Positions 18,350 to 26,677 of a stretch of DNA of 64,000 nt are shown here, one piece after another. Location of the stretch: the NCBI GenBank assembly GCA_015655545.1, contig JAATET010000071.1:85390-149389 (forward strand), written 5' to 3'. A program made the position numbers and the translations under genes. The stretch's first letter is position 1. Every line of letters begins with the position of its first letter. The stretch is from Chthoniobacterales bacterium. GTDB taxonomy: Bacteria; Verrucomicrobiota; Verrucomicrobiia; Chthoniobacterales; JAATET01. Below the pieces are notes generated by a model. That model saw only the letters and a program-made list of their open reading frames with translations. It did no database searches and was not told where the DNA came from.

Positions 18350-19999
18350 TTAATTCGCGGCGGCGCGGGCGTTGGTTTCCTGGATGGCGACTTTCGTGAG
18401 GAGCTTGAGACACGCCGAGTAATAGTCCTCGCCCTTGCCGAGGGCAGGAATGTTCTCCACTCGAATGGGCCGATTCTCGACGCAGGCGGTGATCCATTGG
18501 GCGATGGCCTTCATACCTGGGGACGCCGGGTGCCCGAGCGGTTGATTGGTCTCCAGGTTGACACCGGCCGGAATCCGCGAGGAAGGAAACGAATGCCAGA
18601 AATTGTAAAAAGGCCGCAGCAGCGGAGAGCGTGGATCACGCCAGGCGAGGTAGAGCGGCACCCGGACGGCGTTATAGCCGAATTCCTTGGGAAATTGTTC
18701 GGGCAGGGAGATCGATTGCGGCGAGACCGTCAGCCAATCCGGAGGGAGCTTCCACTTCCCCACCTGCCCATGGCTGATCACTTTCAGTCTGCAGTTCTCC
18801 AAGCTCTTCCATTCGTCGCTCGAGTTCGCTTCGCCCAATTCCCGATAGGCCTCGAAAATGAAATACGACGGGTTCAGGGTCGCCTGCTGCCCCTTCAAGA
18901 AGCCGATCTCCGCGGGCAACAACAACGGTCCGTGCCGGGTCTGCAAGACGCACTTCCGTTTCAAGTCCTCGACGATGGCCCTGCTGGCCTGGTGGTAGGA
19001 TTGGTCACCCCAGGCCTGGCAGGCCCGGAACAGCGCCCACGCGATGAGCAGACCACCGTCCGAGGCATTGTTCGGATCGCTCACCGCCGAATCTCCGGGC
19101 GCGGGATTCGGACTCCATCGCCAGCTGAAGAGATGGTCGCCTCGCACCTGCAGATGCGTTTGCGTCCATTGCCACATTCGGTCGAAAGTCGGGCGGTCCC
19201 CATAGGACTCGGCCAGCAGCATGCCATAGCCCTGGCCCTCGGAGTGGCTCACGTTTTTGTTGCCCGTGTCGATGACCCTTCCATCGCGGGAAACGAACTT
19301 TGCCTTGAAGGTTTTCCAATCGCCGACCGGCAGTCGATCGGTCTTCCGGTCGACCTTCTTTTTCGCGGTCGCGGCCTGCCGACCGTCCGCGCTCGGCTGG
19401 TCAGGGGCGGCGCGGTTGAGCATCTTGAAGATGCGCTCCGCATCGTCATTCCGCTTGAGTTTCAGGTAATCGTCGGCCTTGACGGTCAACTCCGCATGAG
19501 TGAGAGGCCGATACTTTTGGGCGTGTTTGAATTGCTCGACACTGAGTCCGTAATCGAGGCTCTGATGGCTTTGGAATCCCCTCTGCGCATAGATGTCGCC
19601 GTAGAGCGTGCGCATCCTGGGATCGTGGTTGGGATGGGCCAGGGCGACCGATTCCGCTTGGTCAAGGTGCCCTGCGTGGAGAAACGAGGCCGTCAGTCCA
19701 TATACGCCGTCCGGATCCTTTGGATCCAATTTCAGGGCGTGCTCGAACCAGACCTTGGCGGTGGCGTAGTCCTTGTGGTGGAAATAGGCCCAGCCGACCT
19801 GATCCGCATCGACCGCTTTCTGAGAGGCATTTGCCGTCTGCACCATCTGCACGATCTGATCGTGCGAAGGAAGGGTCGAAGCCGGCGCACCGTTCCTTGC
19901 CAAGGCAGGACTTTGCGCAAAAAGGAAAATGCCGCAGATTGCAAGTCCCGCGACAAAGCTCCGCCCGGGCAGGAAGCAGACTGAAGGTTCTGATTTCAT
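18350..19999 (-). CDS. Secreted TPR-glycoside hydrolase family 8 protein
   Basis: 549 residues from MKSEPSVCFL, followed by a signal peptide (SFVAGLAICGIFLFAQSPAL). An ATG nine codons upstream is an alternative. TPR-like helices occupy about 60-200. The GH8 catalytic part begins with 'VSHSEGQGYGMLLAESYGDR' (the Glu is the general acid of the family), then 'DPNNASDGGLLIAWALFRAC' and 'EFGYNAVRVPLYLAWRDPRS'. The usual (A/T)-(S/T)-D-x-D motif shows Gly at the second Asp. BcsZ-like enzymes cut cellulose-type beta-1,4-glucans in the periplasm; no cellulose synthase gene is in view. Confidence 0.88.
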   Translation of the reverse strand: MKSEPSVCFLPGRSFVAGLAICGIFLFAQSPALARNGAPASTLPSHDQIVQMVQTANASQKAVDADQVGWAYFHHKDYATAKVWFEHALKLDPKDPDGVYGLTASFLHAGHLDQAESVALAHPNHDPRMRTLYGDIYAQRGFQSHQSLDYGLSVEQFKHAQKYRPLTHAELTVKADDYLKLKRNDDAERIFKMLNRAAPDQPSADGRQAATAKKKVDRKTDRLPVGDWKTFKAKFVSRDGRVIDTGNKNVSHSEGQGYGMLLAESYGDRPTFDRMWQWTQTHLQVRGDHLFSWRWSPNPAPGDSAVSDPNNASDGGLLIAWALFRACQAWGDQSYHQASRAIVEDLKRKCVLQTRHGPLLLPAEIGFLKGQQATLNPSYFIFEAYRELGEANSSDEWKSLENCRLKVISHGQVGKWKLPPDWLTVSPQSISLPEQFPKEFGYNAVRVPLYLAWRDPRSPLLRPFYNFWHSFPSSRIPAGVNLETNQPLGHPASPGMKAIAQWITACVENRPIRVENIPALGKGEDYYSACLKLLTKVAIQETNARAAAN

Positions 20000-20047
20000 C
20001 TCGCGTTTCAGATTAAGGTGAATCATGCGCTGCGCCCAAAGACGGCG

Positions 20048-20725
20048 TCAGCGTTTTGCAGCGAGAGCGGTTTCGGTGGAGTGCAGCGCGGAGAGTTCGT
20101 TGATAAATGTATTGTATCGCTGAAAGAGAGTCGTGAACTCCGAATTCAGTTCCTTGATCGCGGTTTGCATCGCTTTGTCCAAATCCATGGCCTCGTTCAG
20201 CGCCACCTTCCGCGCGGCCGTTCCCCCCGGCATGAGCGTTTCAAGGCGCTGCTTACGGCGCTCCGCAACGAGCGCATCGTTCTTCGCCAGTTCCTCATTG
20301 AGCGTTGCTCGCTCGACCGGATCGGCAGTCGCGGCGAGTTTGGTTTTCAACGTGCGGTTCTGTCGATCGAGGCGCGCGAGACTGGCATCAAGCTGCTTCA
20401 CGATCGCGTCGCGTTGCTTGTTGCCATGGGAAGTCATTCGGCGGTTCTGCTCGAAATCCCTATTCCTTTCGTATTCCGTGCCCCACCAGCCACCGCCCGT
20501 GGCCCGGTAGCGTTCCTGATCCTCAAACTCGGGCATAGACTTGTAGAGCGCGAGGATCTGCGCGGTGCGCTTCGCAATCCGGTCATCGAAAATGGAAATC
20601 ATCTTTTCCTTTTCCGACTTGGTGAGGCGCAGCCGCGGATTTCGGAGCTCTTCCTTCAACGCCGCGCGCTTTTGGTCGTAATACGTGATCGTTTTCATCA
20701 GCCCCTTGCCGATGGATTCCTTCAT
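20048..20725 (-). CDS. Coiled-coil protein, probably downstream half of a frameshifted gene
   Basis: 225 residues, almost entirely helical and charged, with coiled-coil runs such as 'LDASLARLDRQNRTLKTKLA' and 'RKVALNEAMDLDKAMQTAIK', and an aromatic patch 'ATGGGWWGTEYERNRDFEQN'. No signal peptide of its own. Its ATG overlaps the stop of the preceding 83-residue secreted ORF. Reading through the overlap with one extra base gives a continuous 'SVTDSKDSRTRVAQMKESIG', so the two ORFs are probably one ~315-residue secreted coiled-coil protein split by a frameshift or sequencing error. Confidence 0.7.
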   Translation of the reverse strand: MKESIGKGLMKTITYYDQKRAALKEELRNPRLRLTKSEKEKMISIFDDRIAKRTAQILALYKSMPEFEDQERYRATGGGWWGTEYERNRDFEQNRRMTSHGNKQRDAIVKQLDASLARLDRQNRTLKTKLAATADPVERATLNEELAKNDALVAERRKQRLETLMPGGTAARKVALNEAMDLDKAMQTAIKELNSEFTTLFQRYNTFINELSALHSTETALAAKR

Positions 20726-20973
20726 CTGCGCGACCCTGGTGCGGGAGTCTTCGAGTCCGTCACGCTTTCGAGCGTAGCGACGAGAATATCGAGGCGGGAC
20801 TCGAGCCGCGCATCGGTCTGCTTGATTTCATCGCGCAGCAAGTCCACGCGTTGCTTCCGGATCGCGATCCATGATTTCAACTGCGCGGCGGTTGGCGATT
20901 GCGCGGCAGCCGATTCGGCAAAAACGAATGCGGCAAACGCGAGAAAAAGAAACCGAAACGTGAGGGCGTTCAT
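20722..20973 (-). CDS. Short secreted protein, probably upstream half of the same frameshifted gene
   Basis: 83 residues. Signal peptide MNALTFRFLFLAFAAFVFAE ending near AAAQ, then a charged helix 'KSWIAIRKQRVDLLRDEIKQ' and 'TDARLESRLDILVATLESVT', continuing the coiled-coil character of the next ORF. It ends in a non-helical PAPGSRR tail, which looks like out-of-frame sequence. See the neighbouring entry for the single-base shift that would join them. Confidence 0.65.
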   Translation of the reverse strand: MNALTFRFLFLAFAAFVFAESAAAQSPTAAQLKSWIAIRKQRVDLLRDEIKQTDARLESRLDILVATLESVTDSKTPAPGSRR

Positions 20974-21113
20974 AAGTTAAAGTTAACAGGCTTGGCAGCG
21001 GGCGGGAAGCCAGACACTCGCCGGTCAAGGCAATCTATTTCCAAGCGGTATTCCTTCAATGGTCGATCGTCGAACAAACTCTTTATGACATTTCGACCCT
21101 AAGCGCGTGTTCA

Positions 21114-21336
21114 TTATTTCATATCGTCAGGCTCCAGGGCTTTTTTCGATCTTGGCCTGAGAAGTCCCCCCAACTTTTGAAGGATACCCCAAGCAACCTC
21201 GCCAACGGCGTCCTTGCCATTCTTCAAATGAGCTTCAAGCAATTCCTGAGCAGACTTCAAGCGTCGTTCCGCCTTCTCTTTCGCCGTGACGAGCGAGCGC
21301 AGAATCGCCCGGGCGTCTTCCGCGTCAAGGACACTA
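21114..21336 (-). pseudogene. C-terminal fragment of an unidentified coiled-coil protein
   Basis: A frame ending in TAA at 21114 encodes about 70 charged residues without a start codon: 'EDARAILRSLVTAKEKAERR', 'LKSAQELLEAHLKNGKDAVG', 'LEPDDMK'. Codon use is protein-like and the sequence forms amphipathic helices. It is cut off upstream by a strong GC hairpin at 21325-21368. I do not recognise the family. It marks the edge of the accessory zone. Confidence 0.5.
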
Positions 21337-21368
21337 CGGCCCCGCGGGGCGGGGCCGTTCCTCCTTGA
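21325..21368. terminator. Strong nested inverted repeat
   Basis: An inner 8-bp stem CGGCCCCG/CGGGGCCG around cgggg is nested inside outer arms TCAAGGA/TCCTTGA. No U-tract follows on either side, so it may be a REP-like palindrome rather than an intrinsic terminator. Confidence 0.6.
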
Positions 21369-21547
21369 CGCTCACAATTGTGGACGCCCGATCTTACGCG
21401 GCTACATAATTTCGCTGGTCACTACGATGGAACAAAAAACAGCATTGAAGCTATTGAGGAACACCTGTCGCCCCGGATTTGAACTTGATTTACACGGAAG
21501 CGCCAAGCTTTAGGAATGGCGGGTCGGACGGCAGGTGGTTCTGTCGA

Positions 21548-21566
21548 GAACATGCGCTGCATGTTC
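21548..21566. repeat. Perfect dyad GAACATGC-gct-GCATGTTC
   Basis: An exact 8-bp inverted repeat with a 3-bp spacer in non-coding DNA. Size and symmetry resemble a protein binding site, but no intact gene starts nearby. Confidence 0.5.
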
Positions 21567-21829
21567 ACACCGTATGTTCGGCATGGGGGTGGATTCCGAC
21601 ATTCGCAGCGGCCATTTCCATGTGTGCATGGCCGACTATCGGGTCATTACGACGCTCGCCAGCGATTCAGGACATTCATGGTGCCGGGTAGATTCCATGA
21701 CACCTGTTGATCTCAGCATGACCTTTTCGATATTACGGCATCCCCTCTCAACTCCGGGCGCCCATTGCCGGGCACGGACCAAACGGCAGTTTCATTGTCC
21801 ACTACTCAGCCGACGAGGCTGTGGCGCGG

Positions 21830-22150
21830 TCACACGACAACGGTTGTCAGCAGAACATTATCTACTTCATTGAGCGTGAGACTCTGAGGGTGCCCGTCGA
21901 TGGTCCTCGCGTTGCTTTGGACTTCGATGTCGTAGTGAGCTGGGATTTCCTCGAGGAAAGCTTTGTTGAACTTCACGCGTGAGACCGTGTAGCGCTCAGA
22001 CTTCTCCGAGCTGATAGGTCGATCGATCGTGTCCCCAGCTTCCACGTCGAGATCATCAGTCCAGATCGTAAAGGTCGTGTGATCAAACCCAGCCTTCAAC
22101 GGCCCGATGCGGCCGCCACTGGATAAATTGATAAGATTTCCTCGGTGCTG
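21830..22150 (-). pseudogene. Fragment of a conserved protein seen near defence genes
   Basis: The frame reads 'INLSSGGRIGPLKAGFDHTT', 'DLDVEAGDTIDRPISSEKSE' and 'RYTVSRVKFNKAFLEEIPAH' followed by YDIEV. The pattern '(I/V)E-GD-I-R-(L/P)...E-YTV...F....IPAHY-(V/I)-V' is one I associate with short conserved proteins of unknown function often found in mobile and defence regions. No proper start codon: the track's start is a TTG inside the domain, and a competing ORF beginning MENPFEEF is in another frame, suggesting a frameshift. Probably decayed. Confidence 0.5.
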
Positions 22151-23075
22151 AATTCTTCGAACGGATTTTCCATAGAGGCTTGGGAGGTGCGTGACCGTAT
22201 CAGGAGCACGGCCCAGTGACTAGGATTGACCGGCTGCCACGGTAAACAGCAGGTTGGCGACGGCATGCCGCGCTTCATAATCGAACCTTCGAAGGATTCT
22301 CCAACAAGCCAAAACAGTCTACTCTGTGCTGGCACGATTTTAACTCAATCCGGGGAAATCGACCCGGTTTTCATTTTCATGAATAAAACAAAGTGTATTG
22401 CCACTTTGAAACTATTCCGGATAACTCGATAAATAGAGGCTCGGGCTTCCACCTTGATTCAAAACCAGCAATTCAAAAGTAGAATTATTGAGTTGGTTTG
22501 GAGCCTTCTGAAATCAATAGAATTTGGGACTTCGGGAATCTAATATATGGAATCGCTTGGATCACTGCGGGAATTTGTATTCTTGCGGTATCTGAAGACG
22601 AACTGGGCTGCAGTTCTTTTCTTCTCCGGCAACTCGCCGATCCACCTCCTTCCATGGCACATGGCCCATGAGAAGCGAAGGTTTCTACTGCTTCCAGAGC
22701 TTTTCGCGGCAGAGTTCTTTTCGCAACGGATACGAAGGCGACCTTCCTGTCCTCACACACCCTTCCTTCGTCTCAAACGAGATTGGATTAGGTAACTACT
22801 CAAAAAAGATTAAAAAAGTGCATTTTTGCCACCCCACCCCGTAGACGATCCGAATCGGCGTATTTATACTGGAGCATGTCACGCCCCAGCCAATTTGGAA
22901 GATTAATTGTCGTCGCGAGCATTATTAAATCAAGCTTGCCAAGCGACGTAAACGGACGCCACGAACCGATTCTGCTGAAGGTCCAAGCTCAAGCTCCAAA
23001 AATCGTAAAAGCACAACTTCGAAAGACAAATCCGCCGGAGCGAAGTCTGACCAACCCCCAAAATCACAAAATAAG
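22151..23075. other. Non-coding or decayed accessory DNA
   Basis: About 900 bp of lower-GC DNA without a supported gene. One plus-strand stretch near 22500-22680 reads like protein (IWDFGNLIYGIAWITAGICI) but has no start and is short. An ATG at 22876 with GGAG close before it opens a frame that, with a shift near 22940, would lead into the 23076 ORF. Confidence 0.5.
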
Positions 23076-23618
23076 TTGGAGAGCATCGCCAAAAGGCAAG
23101 AATTAGAACTCGTCTTAGATCTTTTGCCCACTAACTCCGCTCCAATCGTCCAAGAGGGCATTGGCTCGTCGAGCGATCCAGAAACATCCCTTTCCGTCGA
23201 GTCCGTCGAGTCCACCGAGTCCGTGGAGCACATCCTGTCTGTGGAGCCAGCCTTGTTTGTGGAGCTCGTTCCGTCCACGGAATCCACATCGCGTGCGGGA
23301 TCCAACACACCTCAAACCTCTGGGGCATTAACCATCATTGAACACCAAATCACCATCAGGAAAATCATCGAAGAAACAGATCCCTATGCCGCGATTCGGA
23401 GGCTGGTGCCGTTGGATAACAATAAGGTAGCACGCGATAACGTCAGCGACGTAATGCGGCTGATTTACAAACTTCCAAAACTCAAAATTGAGAATCCAAC
23501 AGCCGTCCATTCAGAGCGCGAATCGAAATACAAGAAATATGCCCAATCAGCATTCATGTATGCTCCGACGCTCTATTACGAATCTTGTGCTTTAGGGAGT
23601 ATTAACACTAAATCGTAA
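23076..23618 (+). CDS. Hypothetical protein with Ser-Val-Glu repeats, possibly 5'-truncated or frameshifted
   Basis: 180 residues from a TTG in the ORF track. Residues 35-75 are low complexity (SLSVESVESTESVEHILSVE) from a repeated gtcgagtcc unit; the following part looks globular (ITIRKIIEETDPYAAIRRLV, VSDVMRLIYKLPKLKIENPT). The frame stays open upstream for about 45 codons of Lys/Ser-rich sequence (SSSKNRKSTTSKDKSAGAKS) without an ATG, and an ATG with a fair ribosome site at 22876 is in another frame. So the true 5' end is unclear. The 3' end overlaps a transposase remnant. Unknown function. Confidence 0.45.
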   Translation: MESIAKRQELELVLDLLPTNSAPIVQEGIGSSSDPETSLSVESVESTESVEHILSVEPALFVELVPSTESTSRAGSNTPQTSGALTIIEHQITIRKIIEETDPYAAIRRLVPLDNNKVARDNVSDVMRLIYKLPKLKIENPTAVHSERESKYKKYAQSAFMYAPTLYYESCALGSINTKS

Positions 23619-23733
23619 AGCATCGACGATGAGTGCAAAAAGGACAAAGGCGGCAAAAATGACGTCGAGTTTGTCGTAGCGGGAGAAGACGCGGCGGAAG
23701 CCCTTGAGGCGTCGGAAGTGGCCGTTATCAAAA
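23592..23733 (-). mobile_element. IS5-like transposase 3' remnant
   Basis: The minus frame ending in TAA at 23592 encodes NGHFRRLKGFRRVFSRYDKL followed by DVIFAAFVLFALIVDALRFS and VNTP. 'FRR-x-x-(T/S)RYDKLD' near the end is characteristic of IS5-superfamily DDE transposases. Only about 45 codons remain; the catalytic core is gone. It marks a past insertion in the accessory zone. Confidence 0.75.
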
Positions 23734-23741
23734 ATACTGGG

Positions 23742-23761
23742 ACGGTTTTTTACAAAACCGT
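23742..23761. terminator. Hairpin ACGGTTTT-ttac-AAAACCGT
   Basis: A perfect 8-bp stem with a 4-nt loop next to the broken end of the transposase remnant. It could be an IS-end palindrome or a weak terminator. Confidence 0.5.
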
Positions 23762-23919
23762 GGGACAGGATTAACGGAATAAATGGGACGCTTCTGGTGA
23801 AGCGGGTTCACATCCTCGATTTCGTCCCGCTATTTCCGTAAATATCTCACTATTCGCGAGCCCGACCGATTCGGAATCCGGCCGCGAATTCGAGCTTTTA
23901 GACATTTTCCTTCTCGTTG

Positions 23920-24735
23920 ATGTCGGGGATGTCCTTCGGAGAATCAGTCAATTCCCGAGGTTCAGTTTTCCGCTCGGACCCGCTACAGGCGCATTGGTGC
24001 GTCAGGCAACGTGGCATGCACGTGGCCGGATACGATCCCCGCCCCATTCCCTTGATCGTGGGACCGTCGGGCAGCGGAAAGAGCGCCTTGGTGCGCCATT
24101 TTGCGAAGATCGAAAAGCTGCCGATAAAGGACTTCAATGTCGGCACATGGGTCGTCACTGGCGCGAAGGCTGATCCGCCCACGCTCGATGAAATCGCGGA
24201 TTTTATCCGCGGCAATGAGCGCGGCGTGCTCTTCATCGACGAGGTGGACAAGCTCGTGGCCACCACCGATTGGTCGCGCAACATTCAGCAGGAAATCTAC
24301 GCCTTGCTCGACGGCCGCACCGATTCCTTTCCGGGCTGGGACGAGGCGGTGACGAAAAAGCTCGCACGCGACTTCTTTCTCGTCGGAGCGGGCACATGGC
24401 AGACGCGATATGCGGGGCGGCAGCACGCCCTCGGCTTCGGCGCAAAAGAAGCCAGCAACGTCTGGGCCATCGAGCTCGACCGGCAGGACGAGATTCCCGA
24501 GGAACTGCTCATGCGATTCAACGCCGACGTGTTGTATCTGCGCCCGCTCACGAAGGCGGAATTCGGCGAACGCATCGCCTCCATCCACGATGCTCTGGCT
24601 CTTGCCCGTCCGACGAGCGAGCGGCTCGATCAACTGTCGGAGAAGGCGGTGGCATCCCGCCGGCACAATCGCTGGCTCGAAGCCTACGCCAGTCGCATCA
24701 TTCGCAGGGAAGTCTTTGCCGTCATGCAATCTTAA
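23920..24735 (+). CDS. AAA+ ATPase (ClpX/RuvB-like core), accessory
   Basis: 271 residues from the ATG following the TTG used in the track. Walker A 'LIVGPSGSGKSALVRHFAKI' near residue 50, Walker B 'RGVLFIDEVDKLVATTDWSR' near residue 103, then 'IQQEIYALLDGRTDSFPGWD' and arginine-finger-like 'IPEELLMRFNADVLYLRPLT'. The region before Walker A is short and looks unrelated (RSDPLQAHWCVRQRGMHVAG), so the 5' end may be truncated or fused. It lies between an IS remnant and the sigma-like gene; a mobile-element or phage-type role is possible but not shown. Confidence 0.75.
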   Translation: MSGMSFGESVNSRGSVFRSDPLQAHWCVRQRGMHVAGYDPRPIPLIVGPSGSGKSALVRHFAKIEKLPIKDFNVGTWVVTGAKADPPTLDEIADFIRGNERGVLFIDEVDKLVATTDWSRNIQQEIYALLDGRTDSFPGWDEAVTKKLARDFFLVGAGTWQTRYAGRQHALGFGAKEASNVWAIELDRQDEIPEELLMRFNADVLYLRPLTKAEFGERIASIHDALALARPTSERLDQLSEKAVASRRHNRWLEAYASRIIRREVFAVMQS

Positions 24736-24832
24736 TACGCCACCGATGCGAGAGCGGTTGTTGTTGCAGGTGTCGTGGAGCGTGTCGTAATCCGCGATCA
24801 GGGCTGCGAGCCATTCAAGGAATCGCTGTGTC

Positions 24833-25027
24833 TCACCCGTTGCCGAGATGCTTGCGGATCGTGGCCAGGAACTCGTCGTTTCCGATGTCCCAGACTGACT
24901 CCTGCGGGTCCTCCGGACCACGAGCGAATATCGCAACATTGGTGACAAGCTGGCCGATGCGCATTTCGGGGTATTTATCCCACATGCGTTCCAGGGCCTC
25001 GATCACCTCGACTCTCGTGGCTGCCAT
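24833..25027 (-). CDS. Small soluble protein, unknown function
   Basis: 64 residues: MAATRVEVIEALERMWDKYP, 'EMRIGQLVTNVAIFARGPED', 'WDIGNDEFLATIRKHLGNG'. Composition and predicted helices look real and resemble short conserved proteins that start with an HTH-like helix pair, but I cannot name a family. A minus ORF ending just upstream (25030) may be the tail of a partner gene; its N-terminal half is unconvincing. Confidence 0.6.
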   Translation of the reverse strand: MAATRVEVIEALERMWDKYPEMRIGQLVTNVAIFARGPEDPQESVWDIGNDEFLATIRKHLGNG

Positions 25028-25203
25028 CGTCAGGCGTCATTTACTGCGTCATCGACGAGCTTGCGAACCTTTTTCAGGCAGTGTCGGCTTCGCTTTTTCG
25101 TTGAAGGGAAGGAGGAGGCACCACCGCATTGGCGGCCGGGTCGAAAGCAAAATCCAAACCACAGTTCAGCTTCTTTCTCAAGGTCACCGCCCGCCTGTAT
25201 CTC

Positions 25204-26130
25204 ATGGCGATGAAAACACAACTAGCCACCCGCCGTATCAACACCCGCATCCTCCGCTCGAGTCAGGCCATCTACCGGTGGCATCCCGCGCTGATCGATG
25301 CGGCTCTCGCGAGCAGCCAAGGCTTTCAAACATTGGAAGACCTCGTCGCCTCGACGGAGTTTCAGCTCCGGTGCCAGGCCATCGCCGCCCGGTATCTCTC
25401 GTTGCGAGCAATCCTGAGCGGTAGCAGGGTCGCTCTGCTCGATCCGATGCAGACCTGCACCGAGCCCTTCCTTTTCAGCACGCTCCGCAAGGCATGTCCT
25501 GATCTCGATCCCTCGCAGACATTCCTCTGGCCGCACCTGTTCGAGTTCCTCCGCTATCGGTATCTGGCGGACGTGAACCGTTTTCTTCCGGGCCTGGTGG
25601 AAAACGGCCGGGTGATTATCTATTGGTTCTTCAACTTCCAGCGCAAGCGGCTCACGCTTTTTGCCCGTGCGGAATACCAGCGGCTTCGCCGGGCCGCTGA
25701 CCGCACCGAATCGCTCGATATCGTCGATCAACCCTGGCGCGAACCCGGGGAGCCCGATTGCTCGCTCGAGCCCATCCGCGAAGCCTTGCTCCCGAGCATC
25801 CAGTCGCGTGAAGACGCCTGCCTTGTCTGGTTGACCGTGGCTTGCGGGGCCGGCCTCGCCGAGTGCGCGGAGGTCTATGGCTGCTCGCTGGCGACCATTC
25901 AGCGTCGCGTTGCGGTCGTGATCTGCCGGTTCGCGCGCAATTACGTGGGCGACGAGAAACGCGCGCTCAACGTGGACGTGACGCGTTGCCGAAACGAACT
26001 CGCCAGCGCCATTCCACCGGAGGCGCTTTCCGCCTGGCTGCAAGAACGGGTCGCCAGCCTCGAAAGCTCATTCAGCCTGTCGCAATCATGCCTCAGCGCG
26101 AAAGTGCCGGTTCAGCAGATTCGACGCTAG
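25204..26130 (+). CDS. Sigma-70-like HTH protein, unknown function
   Basis: 308 residues from MAMKTQLATRRINTRILRSS; the track uses a TTG 25 codons earlier. The middle (about 60-160) is helical and aromatic (TFLWPHLFEFLRYRYLADVN, IYWFFNFQRKRLTLFARAEY). Near residue 225, 'SREDACLVWLTVACGAGLAE' followed by 'CAEVYGCSLATIQRRVAVVI' resembles sigma region 4: a helix-turn-helix after a short acidic lead. No clear region 2, so promoter recognition is only a guess. Divergent from the DUF3307 gene. Confidence 0.6.
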   Translation: MAMKTQLATRRINTRILRSSQAIYRWHPALIDAALASSQGFQTLEDLVASTEFQLRCQAIAARYLSLRAILSGSRVALLDPMQTCTEPFLFSTLRKACPDLDPSQTFLWPHLFEFLRYRYLADVNRFLPGLVENGRVIIYWFFNFQRKRLTLFARAEYQRLRRAADRTESLDIVDQPWREPGEPDCSLEPIREALLPSIQSREDACLVWLTVACGAGLAECAEVYGCSLATIQRRVAVVICRFARNYVGDEKRALNVDVTRCRNELASAIPPEALSAWLQERVASLESSFSLSQSCLSAKVPVQQIRR

Positions 26131-26274
26131 CCCCTTTCTGCTATATAAGGCATTAGTTCATTTGCCACTGGCGCGCCACTAAATTGGGTGACGTTAATAT
26201 TATGATACTGGCGATAAGAAAGCGCCGATCAAACTACCCCACCCATTTGGCGGCTATCCATTGATGTATAAGGG

Positions 26275-26652
26275 TTAAACCCATCGCAAGGCAGCATAGT
26301 TAATCGACAGGTGAAGGGTGTTGTCGCAGATGATGGCGAGGCCGGTGGAAAGGAAGACCGGCAGTTCATTGCTATAGCCTGTGACCGAGCATTCGCTCCA
26401 TGGCCTCCAAGTGGATCTGGGGCCGAGCCGATCCTTGGCGAAGATGACATAGCGGGCGAGCCGCAGGCGATCGATCGCAAGATGGGTAAGTCCAATGACC
26501 GCGACGGCACTCGCCGAGCCGATTAAAAAGAAAGGCAGGCTATAAACCAACGCATGACAGAACGCGGGCCACGTCGAGCGGCTTTTGTTCTCGGCCATCC
26601 AGGTGCTCTGGAGAAGATAATCGCCGATCAGATGTAGGATGAGTTGATCCAT
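26275..26652 (-). CDS. DUF3307 membrane protein
   Basis: 125 residues. Family start 'ILHLIGDYLLQSTWMAENKS', a membrane segment (FCHALVYSLPFFLIGSASAV), 'IGLTHLAIDRLRLARYVIFA' and the C-terminal 'STGLAIICDNTLHLSINYAA'. DUF3307 proteins are small integral membrane proteins common in phages and accessory DNA, function unknown. It lies 25 bp downstream of the histidine kinase in the same direction. Confidence 0.85.
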   Translation of the reverse strand: MDQLILHLIGDYLLQSTWMAENKSRSTWPAFCHALVYSLPFFLIGSASAVAVIGLTHLAIDRLRLARYVIFAKDRLGPRSTWRPWSECSVTGYSNELPVFLSTGLAIICDNTLHLSINYAALRWV

Positions 26653-26677
26653 TGGGGGACTCTGAAAGTCAGTTCTG

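Noticed and set aside
18065-19984. 639-residue plus ORF opposite the GH8 gene
   Set aside because: Shadow, except its first part contains the real transporter remnant at 18262-18322.
22485-22795. Protein-like plus-strand stretch (IWDFGNLIYGIAWITAGICI)
   Set aside because: No start codon, about 55 codons, and not extended by a nearby frameshift.
25030-25221. 63-residue minus ORF ending KKRSRHCLKKVRKLVDDAVN
   Set aside because: Only the last ~20 residues look real; the rest overlaps the start of the plus-strand 25204 gene. Could be a gene tail but not supportable.
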